Source of the DNA: Acidobacteriota bacterium
Lineage (GTDB): Bacteria > Acidobacteriota > Terriglobia > Bryobacterales > Bryobacteraceae
NCBI GenBank assembly: GCA_018268715.1
Contig: JAFDVZ010000002.1
Span: forward strand, 491,632-555,631
Direction: 5' to 3'
DNA length: 64,000 nt
Positions 16,142 through 23,764 of this stretch are shown here, piece by piece; the first letter of the stretch is position 1, and each line of letters opens with the position of its first letter. The notes beneath the pieces were generated by a model. The model worked only from the letters and a program-made list of their open reading frames with translations, did no database searches and was not told the DNA's origin. The position numbers and the translations under genes were made by a program.

Positions 16142-18247
16142 TCAATAGAGCCGAACGGCGTCGATGCCGGCGCTTTCGAGCGCGGCCTTGGCTTTGTCGA
16201 TGGCGGCGGCGTCCTGATAGGGCCCCACCATCACGAAGACGCGTTCATTCGCGTTCAGCAGGATGGCCGGCAACCCACGCTGGCGCACGGTGCGAAACAA
16301 AACCAGCGCCGTGGTGGAGTTGTCGCGGGCGGCGACCTGCCAGTACTGCCCGGGCAGTGAAGACGGTTTCGGGTCCGTCTGGGCGCGGCTGGCGGGGCGG
16401 GTGGCCGCGGCGGTGTTCACGGGCGGCGGCGGAGGCGGTGGAGGAGGCGGGGGCGCCATGCGCAGTTCCGGCGAGGCGGGCCCGGGCGGCGGCGCATCGA
16501 CGTCGAGCGGTTTGGGAGGCGCGGGCGGCGCCGGGATCTTGAGCGCGGCCACTGCCTTCGAGGTCCACTCGTCCGCGGTCGCGATCAGGCTGGCGCCCTC
16601 GGCCGCGGTATCCGCCATCGACGCCTTGAGACGGTACAGCAGGTTCAGGTAAGCCATCGCGTCGCCGTAGGCCGGATCGATTTCGAGCGCGCGCCGGAGC
16701 GCGTTCATTCCTTCGGTCACATTCGGCTGGTATTGATCGCGCAACTGCGCGCGGACGGCGGCGTCGGCGAGGAAATAGTCCTCCGGACGGGCGCCCGCCT
16801 TCTCCTTGGCGCGCTGGAATTCGGGGAAGACGACGGCCCAGTTGGTGACGCCGAGCGTATACAGACCGGTCTTGTCGCGCGGATCCAGGTTTGCGAGCTT
16901 GGTGGCGTAGTCGCGGGCTTCCGCGGGTTTGCGGGTCTGCATTCCGATGGTCACCATGCCTTCAAGGGCCTGGCGGTTGCTCGAATCGGCCGCGAGCACG
17001 TCGAGATATTGCTGGCGCGCCCGGGCCACCAGCGGACTGTCGGGTTCCATCTTGTTGTTCCGAAAGTACTGGCTGAGAAGGGTGTTGGCGAGCAACAGCC
17101 GGGCCTTCGGATTCGAGGGCTCAAGCGATACGGCGTGATCGAAGTGATCGGCGGCGCTGGCGAAGTCGCCGGCGTTGTAGGCGGCCTCCGCCGCCTTCAT
17201 TTCGTTGTAGCCTCGCCCTTGCGCCCGTGCGGGCAACGCGAGACCCGAGGCCAGGACGGCGCAGACGGCGAGCGTAGCAAGGCCCGCCGCCAGCAGCAAT
17301 CTGGCCCGGCGGGTGTAGGCGGCGGGGCGCTCAAGCAGGCGCCGGACGCGCTCTTCCAGCGCGTTTCCATCGAAGACGCCCAGCGTGTAGCCGGGGTTCA
17401 TGAGGCCGCTCATGGTTCCCGCGATGTTCACGATGGAGCGGGCGTAGATGTTGGCGTCCATGACTCGTTCGGTCACCAGTTCGTCGCAGGCCATCTCACG
17501 AGTGCGCTCGATTTCGCGACGCATCAGCCAGGCGGCGGGGTGGAACGAGATGGGCAGGTACAGGAACTCGTACAGCAGGCTGGAGGCGAAATCGCCCCTG
17601 GCGATGTGCGCGAGTTCGTGGCCAATGGCGGTGGAGAGCACGTCGTCCGGAGCGCCGACGAATAGTGAATCGGGTAAGATGACGAGCGGACGGCGGATGC
17701 CGGCGGTTACTGGTCCAGGGATGGTGCTGGAGGACCGGAGTTCGGCGTGCGAGACGCCCAACGCCTCCGCGCAACGAGTCCATACTCGCCGCACGGCGGG
17801 GGTGGCGGCGCGGGCTTCCGATGAACGGCGAATACGGGAGGTACGGATCCAGGCTCGGGCGAGCAGCGCGCCGCGGAATGCGACGAAGCCCGCGTAGAGC
17901 CAGAGCAGCACGTAGGCGAAATTCTGCGGGAACAGGACGATGGGGCTGGCCGCCACGCGGACCGGGGCCGCGACGGCGGGTTGAGGCGCGGGCGAGGTGC
18001 GGGCGGGCGCGACGGTGAGATCGGCCGGGATGGTCAGGCGGACGGGCTCCGAGCGGCGAATGGAGCGCACGCTGGCGAGCGGCAACAGCAATGACGCGAC
18101 CAGCGCCGCCACGCAGATCACGTGACGGTGCCAGGCGGGACCGCGACGGGTCAGCCAGCGAGCCAGCAGCGCGATCGCGGCGATAATCGGGATCTGCCAA
18201 AGCGAGTTCAGCAGGAACGTGAGCAGGTAGCGGCTAACGAGTTCCAT
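16142..18247 (-). CDS. BlaR1/MecR1-like M56 metallopeptidase with TPR and SPOR domains
   Basis: 701 residues. The N-terminal half is an M56 membrane peptidase: several hydrophobic helices (LLTFLLNSLWQIPIIAAIAL, VICVAALVASLLLPL, FAYVLLWLYAGFVAF) and the zinc motif HELAH with H210, E211 and H214. Another helix follows at about 345-365. Classical BlaR1 then carries a beta-lactam-binding domain; here a periplasmic TPR-like segment (AAEAAYNAGDFASAADHFDH) is followed by a Pro-rich stretch of about a dozen prolines and a C-terminal SPOR-like domain (about 630-701; YWQVAARDN, VFVMVGPYQDAAAIDKAKA). SPOR domains bind peptidoglycan glycans lacking stem peptides. The gene start overlaps the end of the BlaI gene by 14 bases, so it probably senses envelope state and cleaves BlaI (inference). 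Confidence 0.9.
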   Translation of the reverse strand: MELVSRYLLTFLLNSLWQIPIIAAIALLARWLTRRGPAWHRHVICVAALVASLLLPLASVRSIRRSEPVRLTIPADLTVAPARTSPAPQPAVAAPVRVAASPIVLFPQNFAYVLLWLYAGFVAFRGALLARAWIRTSRIRRSSEARAATPAVRRVWTRCAEALGVSHAELRSSSTIPGPVTAGIRRPLVILPDSLFVGAPDDVLSTAIGHELAHIARGDFASSLLYEFLYLPISFHPAAWLMRREIERTREMACDELVTERVMDANIYARSIVNIAGTMSGLMNPGYTLGVFDGNALEERVRRLLERPAAYTRRARLLLAAGLATLAVCAVLASGLALPARAQGRGYNEMKAAEAAYNAGDFASAADHFDHAVSLEPSNPKARLLLANTLLSQYFRNNKMEPDSPLVARARQQYLDVLAADSSNRQALEGMVTIGMQTRKPAEARDYATKLANLDPRDKTGLYTLGVTNWAVVFPEFQRAKEKAGARPEDYFLADAAVRAQLRDQYQPNVTEGMNALRRALEIDPAYGDAMAYLNLLYRLKASMADTAAEGASLIATADEWTSKAVAALKIPAPPAPPKPLDVDAPPPGPASPELRMAPPPPPPPPPPPVNTAAATRPASRAQTDPKPSSLPGQYWQVAARDNSTTALVLFRTVRQRGLPAILLNANERVFVMVGPYQDAAAIDKAKAALESAGIDAVRLY

Positions 18248-18641
18248 CGGGGTCTTCCTCCGTTTGCTCGACGAGTTTCTGCAGGCGAGCCAGGTTTTCG
18301 GACGTCAGTTTGTGGGTTTCAACGAGGTTCAGCACAAGGCTGTCGGCCGAGCCGGCGAAGAAGCGATCGAGCATGTCGCCGACAGCCTTCTGAATCGCCG
18401 TCTGGCGGCTGAGCACGGGGCTGTACAGGTAGGCGCGGTCCTTGAGCTTGCGCTTCACCTTGCCTTTGCGGTGCAGCACGTTGAGCATGGTCTGGACGGT
18501 GGTGTAGGCGAGCGACCGGCCGTCCAGTTTCGCCTGTACGGTTTGGACGTTGGCGGTCCCGGTTTCCCACAGCACCTGCATGATTTCGAATTCGAGCGGC
18601 GTGAGTTGCTCCGCCGCCGCGGCGTTCCTACGTCTGGGCAC
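18234..18641 (-). CDS. BlaI/MecI/CopY family transcriptional repressor
   Basis: 135 residues with the family winged helix: LTPLEFEIMQVLWETGTANV, VQAKLDGRSLAYTTVQTML, LHRKGKVKRKLKDRAYLYSP, followed by a C-terminal dimerisation helix. BlaI-type repressors bind dyads as dimers and are inactivated by proteolysis triggered by the partner M56 peptidase. The start is GTG 18641 with GGAGGA at 18645-18650. A dyad overlaps that Shine-Dalgarno and a second lies 28 bases upstream, consistent with autorepression of this two-gene operon. The reading frame overlaps the downstream peptidase gene by 14 bases. Confidence 0.95.
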   Translation of the reverse strand: MPRRRNAAAAEQLTPLEFEIMQVLWETGTANVQTVQAKLDGRSLAYTTVQTMLNVLHRKGKVKRKLKDRAYLYSPVLSRQTAIQKAVGDMLDRFFAGSADSLVLNLVETHKLTSENLARLQKLVEQTEEDPDGTR

Positions 18642-18646
18642 CTGTC

Positions 18647-18664
18647 CTCCTAAACAATTAGGAG
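18647..18664. promoter_or_regulatory. Putative BlaI operator 1
   Basis: CTCCTAA/TTAGGAG with spacer ACAA is a perfect 7-bp dyad overlapping the BlaI Shine-Dalgarno. Its core CTAAACAATTAG shares the half sites CTAAA...TTAG with operator 2. Confidence 0.6.
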
Positions 18665-18691
18665 TTTACGGCTGGGCGCGGCCCGTGTCAA

Positions 18692-18703
18692 CTAAAATTT
18701 TAG
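18692..18703. promoter_or_regulatory. Putative BlaI operator 2
   Basis: CTAAAATTTTAG is a perfect 12-base palindrome 28 bases upstream of operator 1 with the same CTAAA...TTAG half sites. The spacing suits two BlaI dimers on a promoter. Confidence 0.6.
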
Positions 18704-18722
18704 GAGACTTTGGGCCGGCAGA

Positions 18723-19934
18723 TTAGGCGAGGAACAGCACCATGGCGGGCGTGCCGACGGGGGTGTACTGGCCGGTGAAGGTCAACGCTCCGGTGGCCTG
18801 ATTGACGCGGAAGCAGGCCACGGCGTCTCCTCTTTGATTGCAGCTATAGAGGAACTTCCCGCTGGGATCGATGGTGAAGCTGCGGGGATAATCGCCGCGC
18901 GTCCATTCTTCGCCGGCCAAGGTGAGGGTCCCGTTGGGGGCGATGGCGAACCAGGCGATGGTGTCGTGCAGGCGGTTGGCGGCGTAGACGAAACGGGCGT
19001 CCTTCGAGATGGCGATTTCGGAGGTGAAGTTGGTTCCCGCAAAGCCCTTGGGCAGAGTGGACAGCGTCTGACGCGGGCTGAGGCGGCCGTTGGCGGAGTC
19101 GTAATCGAACAGGACGAGCGTCGAGGCTTCCTCCTGCAACGAGTAGAACCACTTGCCGTTCGGATGGAACGCGAAGTGGCGGGGACCGTCGCCGGGGGGC
19201 AGGGAGACCGAGGGCGGATCGTTGGGAATCAACTGGCCGGCGGCTTCGTCGAAGCGCCAGATCAGGAGCCGGTCGAGGCCAAGGTCGGCGGATATGACGA
19301 ATTTGCCGGATGCGTCGGATTCGATCATGTGGGCGTGCGAGCGCTCGTGTCCGCTGATGGCGAAACTGCCCGCCGGGGCGCTAGAGGCGTGGGCGGGCCC
19401 CGGGGTTCCCGCGACCGCGTGGACGTCGCTGGCGGGAGCGAGCCGGCCCTGGTCGACGATGGGGAGGACGGACACCGTGCCGCCGTGATAATTGGCCGCG
19501 AGCACATGCCTGCCCGCCGGGTGCACGCTGATGTGGCAGGGCCCGGCGCCGCGCGAACTCTGGGTGTTCAGCAGCGTCAAACGGCCGGTGGCCCGCTCCA
19601 CGGAGTAGGCGCTGACGGAGCCCGACGCGGCCCCTTCATAAGACGCGGTTTCATTCGCGGTGTACAGGCGGGTGCGGGACGCGTTGAAGGCGAGCCAGGA
19701 GGGATTCCCTCCGTTGGGAAACAGATCGATCTGCTTGAGCGCGCCGGTGGCGCGGTTCATCTCAAACAGGTAGACGCCGCCGCCGCGACCCTGGCTGCCT
19801 TCCGGACCTTGAGGGGAGCTGTAACTGGCGACGTAGAGGAGTTGACGGTCCTCCTTCTGTTGGGCGTGAAGGCGTCCTGACGCGGCCAGGAGGCCGGCTT
19901 GCTTCAATAAGTCACGTCTCGAAGTAAGAGGCAT
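18723..19934 (-). CDS. Tat-exported lactonase, seven-bladed beta-propeller (YbhE/Pgl family)
   Basis: 403 residues. A Tat signal (TSRRDLLKQAGLLAASG) precedes a 7-bladed propeller of the YbhE 6-phosphogluconolactonase/muconate cycloisomerase family: YVASYSSPQGPEGSQGRGGG, ISVHPAGRHVLAANYHGGTV, HAHMIESDASGKFVISADLG, GPRHFAFHPNGKWFYSLQEE and RSFTIDPSGKFLYSCNQ. Family members hydrolyse 6-phosphogluconolactone or other lactones; here the export signal argues for an extracytoplasmic sugar lactone rather than the pentose phosphate pathway. The stop is two bases from the start region of nothing else on this strand; the MEMO-family gene ends three bases upstream of its start, so the two may be cotranscribed. 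Confidence 0.88.
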   Translation of the reverse strand: MPLTSRRDLLKQAGLLAASGRLHAQQKEDRQLLYVASYSSPQGPEGSQGRGGGVYLFEMNRATGALKQIDLFPNGGNPSWLAFNASRTRLYTANETASYEGAASGSVSAYSVERATGRLTLLNTQSSRGAGPCHISVHPAGRHVLAANYHGGTVSVLPIVDQGRLAPASDVHAVAGTPGPAHASSAPAGSFAISGHERSHAHMIESDASGKFVISADLGLDRLLIWRFDEAAGQLIPNDPPSVSLPPGDGPRHFAFHPNGKWFYSLQEEASTLVLFDYDSANGRLSPRQTLSTLPKGFAGTNFTSEIAISKDARFVYAANRLHDTIAWFAIAPNGTLTLAGEEWTRGDYPRSFTIDPSGKFLYSCNQRGDAVACFRVNQATGALTFTGQYTPVGTPAMVLFLA

Positions 19935-19936
19935 TG

Positions 19937-21157
19937 TTATTCCGATATTCTGAAACTCATCCCGGCGAAGCTAACTACGCTCTGCTCGTCGATGTTCCAT
20001 TGCTGGTACTTATGCAGTTGGCCGCGCAGGCCCGGCACTGTCTTGAGGAACGTATAGAGCGGCGACGAACCGCACCACTTGAGGTCGTCCTGGCGTTGTT
20101 GAACCTGACTCCAGAAGCCGCCCGCGTCGGAGGCGTTGACACGGTCGATCCGGGCGTGGTCGCGCTCGGCCACTTCGGACATTTCGCCGTGGTCGGCAAG
20201 GGCGGCGAAACGGTCGCCATAGCGGCGTCCCATGTGGGCCATGTCGATGCCGAGCACGTACAGCAAACGCCCGCTTTCGCGCGCCGCGATGTCGCCGAAG
20301 ACGTCGAAGAAGGCGGCGACGTCGACGTTGTCCTCAGGCATGCCGCCCCGATAAATGCTGCGGGCGAAGGACCCGCACAATACCGGGACGATTCGGACGC
20401 GGGCGCCGAACAGGTGTTGCAGGAAGATGACCTGGAACTCGATGGAGTGCTCGAAGGAGTGGCAGTAATCCTCCATTTTGACTGACTTCGGAGCGCGACG
20501 CTCTAACTCATCCACGAGCGCCACGTCGGTGAGAGCTGTTCCGTAGGGAGTTACGAAGGGCTTTCGAGTTAGGCCGAAGCGGTCCGGCTCGCCGTAGTGA
20601 GACGTCCCCAGGATGACGAAGGTCCGCTCGGCGTGTTCGGGAGACAGGGCGTCATAGCCGGCCTTGTAGCATTCCCATCCGCCGAATGGACTTACATGCG
20701 GGGCGGCGATTCCCACCAGACCGTCGGGAGCGTGGGGCGTTCCGCGGCCCAGGTAGTTGTTCAGCGTGCCGCGCAGTTCGTCCTCCGATTCGGGATAGGC
20801 GCTGCCGGCATGGGAAGCGGCGCGTTCGGGCGCCAACGCGAAGTCGCGCTCGCATTCCTCGCGCATGCGTTCGAATGTGCCGTCCAGCAGGAAGCCGGCG
20901 GCGCTGAGGGTGGAGATGAGATGCTCCTGCAACTCCCCGACATCGAGATCTCCGGTCGCGTCGACCAGCGCCTTGCGCAGTTCGAGCTCCGTCTGTTCGC
21001 CATCGAAGCACTCCAGGCAGGCCACCAATGGAGGAGGCACGATCAGGGTCGAATCCGAATACTGGTAGGGATCCCGAATCAGCAAGCCGGGGCGTTCGGG
21101 GACGGGCGAGGGACGGAAATCCAACTCCATCCGAATTCGCGGGAGTGTCTTGGCCAC
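19937..21157 (-). CDS. MEMO1/AmmeMemoRadiSam system protein B-like
   Basis: 406 residues. The C-terminal 270 residues are a MEMO domain: HAGSAYPESEDELRGTLNNY, GIAAPHVSPFGG, FVILGTSHYG, MEDYCHSFEHSIEFQVIFLQ, IDMAHMGRRYGD. Conserved His residues (PHVS, TSHYG, EHS) line the putative metal site of this family, which is related to nonheme-iron dioxygenases but has no settled bacterial function. The first 110 residues (DPYQYSDSTLIVPPPLVACL, LECFDGEQTELELRKALVD, LISTLSAAGFLLDG) form a small winged-helix-like extension resembling PqqD-type carriers. The usual AMMECR1 and radical-SAM partners are not adjacent. The start is GTG 21157, divergent from the TonB receptor. Confidence 0.87.
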   Translation of the reverse strand: MAKTLPRIRMELDFRPSPVPERPGLLIRDPYQYSDSTLIVPPPLVACLECFDGEQTELELRKALVDATGDLDVGELQEHLISTLSAAGFLLDGTFERMREECERDFALAPERAASHAGSAYPESEDELRGTLNNYLGRGTPHAPDGLVGIAAPHVSPFGGWECYKAGYDALSPEHAERTFVILGTSHYGEPDRFGLTRKPFVTPYGTALTDVALVDELERRAPKSVKMEDYCHSFEHSIEFQVIFLQHLFGARVRIVPVLCGSFARSIYRGGMPEDNVDVAAFFDVFGDIAARESGRLLYVLGIDMAHMGRRYGDRFAALADHGEMSEVAERDHARIDRVNASDAGGFWSQVQQRQDDLKWCGSSPLYTFLKTVPGLRGQLHKYQQWNIDEQSVVSFAGMSFRISE

Positions 21158-21224
21158 ACAACCAGCATACTGTTCGCGAGTTTCGGCCGTCGGATGCTAT
21201 GCTCTCGTCACAGGACAAATTTGC

Positions 21225-23480
21225 GTGCGTAATGGCAGACTCGCGTTGATCGCGGCGGCGGCCGCTTTCGTAATGTGTGCGCAGGATGGAGCGGCGGTGA
21301 GCGGCCGTATTGTGGATGCGCGGGGCGGAGCGCCGCTTGCCCGGGTGCGGGCACGGGTGTTGGGCACGGAATTGGAGGCGCGCTCCGACGCACAGGGGCG
21401 CTTCCTGCTGTCGCCGGTTCCGCCGGGCGAGCATGTGCTGCAGGTGGAAACGGTCGGCTACCGGTTGGTGAAACAGCCCTTCTCCATCCGGGACCAGAAG
21501 ACGGTGGAGTTCGACATCAAGCTGAGTCCGGAGACGTCACAGCGGTTGGACACGGTGGAGGTGAAGGCGGACATCTTCGACACCGCGGACGCGACGAACG
21601 CCAATGGCGAACTTACATTGACCGGAGCGGAGATCAAGAATCTGGGCACGGTGATGCTGGATGATCCTATCCGCGCGGTGCAGGCGCTGCCGGGAGTGGC
21701 GGCCAATAACGACTACCAGAGCCGGTTCACCGTGCATGGCGCGGGGTTCGAACATATCGGCCTGTATCTGGACGATGTGTTGATGCATTCGCCCTTCCAC
21801 GCCATCTCCGGCGAAGGCGACGGTTCATTGGCGATGGTGAACGGCGAGATGGTGAGCGACATGGCGCTGCTGGTGAACGCGCCTCCGGTGGAATACTCCG
21901 ACCGGACCGCAGGGTTTCTGGTGGTGCGCACGCGGGAGGGCAGCCGCACGAAACCGAGCTTCCGGATCGCGGGAGGCGTCGCCGGATCGAGCGCGCTGGG
22001 GGAGGGCCCGTTGGCGCATGGGCGCGGGTCGTGGATCGTCGCGGCGCGGAAGAGCTATGTGCAATATCTGCTGAGCCGCCTGAGCACGGACAACGCCCTG
22101 GCGTTGGGATTCACCGATTACCAGGGGAAGGTGGCGTATGCGCTGACCGACCGCCAGAATGTCAGCCTGTTTGTCCTGGACGGGGTTACGGACCTGGATC
22201 GAAGCTCCGCTCGCAGCCGGTCGGGCGTCAATGCGCTGATCGGCGGCCGCACGCGCAGCACGCTGGTGAAAGCGAACTGGCAGGACACGGTGACGCCGAA
22301 GCTGCTGCTGAACGTGACCGGGGCGTTCATCCGAGAGCGTACGTCGACTTCGAACAAGTTCGACCTGCCCATTGAGGCCGGGTTCTATGGGGAGTGGACG
22401 GGGGCCGCTTCGGCGGTTTACCAGTTCAAGGGAGCGAATGCGTTTCAGGCCGGTTGGGACGCCCGCCGCCTTCGCGATGACGGCGCTTCGCTGTACTATC
22501 TGAACGACCAATTTCATGTGCGCCAGCAGGACGCCCATCGAGGGACCGCGCTGCGGCAGGGCGGGTATGCCGGCGAAACCTGGAGCGCGCTCAAGGGGCG
22601 CATCCACGGCGCGGTGGGTGTCCGGTGGGACGGGCATGAGTCGTATCACACGACGCCGACTTCTCCGCAGGCGTCGGCCGCCTTCCGCCTGCCGCTGGGG
22701 CCCGAGTTACAGTTCGGTTGGGGACAGTACGTGCAGTTTCCCGAGTTGGCGCAGATAACGTCGCCGATGGGCGGGGCGCGACTCGCGCCGGAGCGGGCGA
22801 ATCACTATAGCGTCGCGGTGGAGCAGCGCGCGGGCGGCGATTCGCGGATTCGGGTCGAAGCGTGGAATCGCGACGACAGGGACAGGATCAGTCAACCGCT
22901 GCTCGATCCGCGGCTGATCAATAACCAGGTGACGCTGGGAACGAATGTGAATTACTACAACTCGACGCGCGGTTACTCGCGTGGCGTAACGGTTCTGGCG
23001 CAGCGGCGTTCGGCGAACCGATTGAGCGGCTGGGTTTCCTATACGCTCGGCTATGCGCGGGAGCGCGACTCGATGGCCGGCGCTTCCTACTGGTCAATCC
23101 ACGATCAGCGCCATATCGCCAATGTCTATCTGAGCTATCGTCTGACGTCGAGCCTGAATCTGAGCGGGCGCTGGAGTTATGGCAGCGGGGAGCCGATTCC
23201 GGGGTATCTCAAGTCGCGTTCCGGGCTGTACTACCTGGCGCCCACTCGCAATGACCTGCGCCTGCCGTCGTATCAGCGGGCCGATCTGCGGGTGAATAAG
23301 TCGTTCACGTACGATCGCTGGAAGTTGACGCTGTATGGCGAGGTGATCAACGTGACGAATCACCGCAATATGCGGTTTGTCAGTTTCGACGGCGTCAACT
23401 CATCGACGCAGCGGGCTTCACTCACCATCGACCGTGTGTTTCCGATCCTGCCGGTGGCGGGCGTGACCTTGGAATTCTAG
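21225..23480 (+). CDS. TonB-dependent receptor with carboxypeptidase-regulatory N-domain
   Basis: 751 residues from GTG 21225. Signal peptide (RLALIAAAAAFVMCAQ), then a CarboxypepD_reg-like domain (VSGRIVDARGGAPLARVRAR), a plug (IRAVQALPGVAANND, FTVHGAGFEHIGLYLDDVLM) and a 22-strand-type barrel ending in VFPILPVAGVTLEF with the terminal aromatic typical of outer-membrane porins. The barrel contains FPELAQITSPMGG and SGRWSYGSGEPIPGYL patterns found in Bacteroidetes/Acidobacteria receptors. It probably imports an oligosaccharide or chelate across the outer membrane; ligand unknown. The longer frame to 21150 overlaps the divergent MEMO gene and lacks a signal peptide at its start. No SusD partner is adjacent. 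Confidence 0.9.
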   Translation: MRNGRLALIAAAAAFVMCAQDGAAVSGRIVDARGGAPLARVRARVLGTELEARSDAQGRFLLSPVPPGEHVLQVETVGYRLVKQPFSIRDQKTVEFDIKLSPETSQRLDTVEVKADIFDTADATNANGELTLTGAEIKNLGTVMLDDPIRAVQALPGVAANNDYQSRFTVHGAGFEHIGLYLDDVLMHSPFHAISGEGDGSLAMVNGEMVSDMALLVNAPPVEYSDRTAGFLVVRTREGSRTKPSFRIAGGVAGSSALGEGPLAHGRGSWIVAARKSYVQYLLSRLSTDNALALGFTDYQGKVAYALTDRQNVSLFVLDGVTDLDRSSARSRSGVNALIGGRTRSTLVKANWQDTVTPKLLLNVTGAFIRERTSTSNKFDLPIEAGFYGEWTGAASAVYQFKGANAFQAGWDARRLRDDGASLYYLNDQFHVRQQDAHRGTALRQGGYAGETWSALKGRIHGAVGVRWDGHESYHTTPTSPQASAAFRLPLGPELQFGWGQYVQFPELAQITSPMGGARLAPERANHYSVAVEQRAGGDSRIRVEAWNRDDRDRISQPLLDPRLINNQVTLGTNVNYYNSTRGYSRGVTVLAQRRSANRLSGWVSYTLGYARERDSMAGASYWSIHDQRHIANVYLSYRLTSSLNLSGRWSYGSGEPIPGYLKSRSGLYYLAPTRNDLRLPSYQRADLRVNKSFTYDRWKLTLYGEVINVTNHRNMRFVSFDGVNSSTQRASLTIDRVFPILPVAGVTLEF

Positions 23481-23550
23481 AGCATCGAACGCCGTACCCG
23501 GAAATAACACCGTTCTCTGGCTGATTGTTGCGTTTCTCTCGAACGCGGCA

Positions 23551-23604
23551 CTTGACAACATTTCGAAACTTGTTACTGGAAACGGTGAGAAATGTTGAGT
23601 CAAG
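23551..23604. promoter_or_regulatory. Imperfect dyad upstream of the etf-PKS operon
   Basis: CTTGACAACATTTC (23551-23564) is the inverse of GAAATGTTGAGTCAAG (23589-23604) apart from a 2-base bulge. The left arm includes TTGACA, a perfect -35 hexamer at 23552-23557. The structure could be an operator straddling the operon promoter. Confidence 0.5.
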
Positions 23605-23632
23605 TCGCGCAGTTTCTGGTAAGCTAGCCTGG

Positions 23633-23656
23633 AATTCAGATATTGGGGTCTGAATT
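23633..23656 (+). promoter_or_regulatory. 8-bp hairpin in the operon leader
   Basis: AATTCAGA (23633-23640) pairs perfectly with TCTGAATT (23649-23656) around TATTGGGG. It lies about 110 bases before the first gene of the operon, as either a second operator or a leader stem-loop. Confidence 0.45.
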
Positions 23657-23764
23657 AGCGCTTGGGTTCCCCGCAGATCAGGAGCGCATTTCGTTGTCCA
23701 TATCGAGCGCGCCTGTTCCGCGTCCCGACCGCCATTTCGGCCCTTGGGAACTGAAAGGAGCAGT

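Noticed and set aside
16400..16470. Run of about twelve prolines in the M56 protein as a sequencing error
   Set aside because: The frame stays open through a coherent SPOR-like domain to the end, and Pro-rich linkers before SPOR domains are common.
23481..23764. Small coding genes in the operon leader
   Set aside because: No frame has both a ribosome-binding site and a recognisable product; inverted repeats and a -35 box explain the region better.
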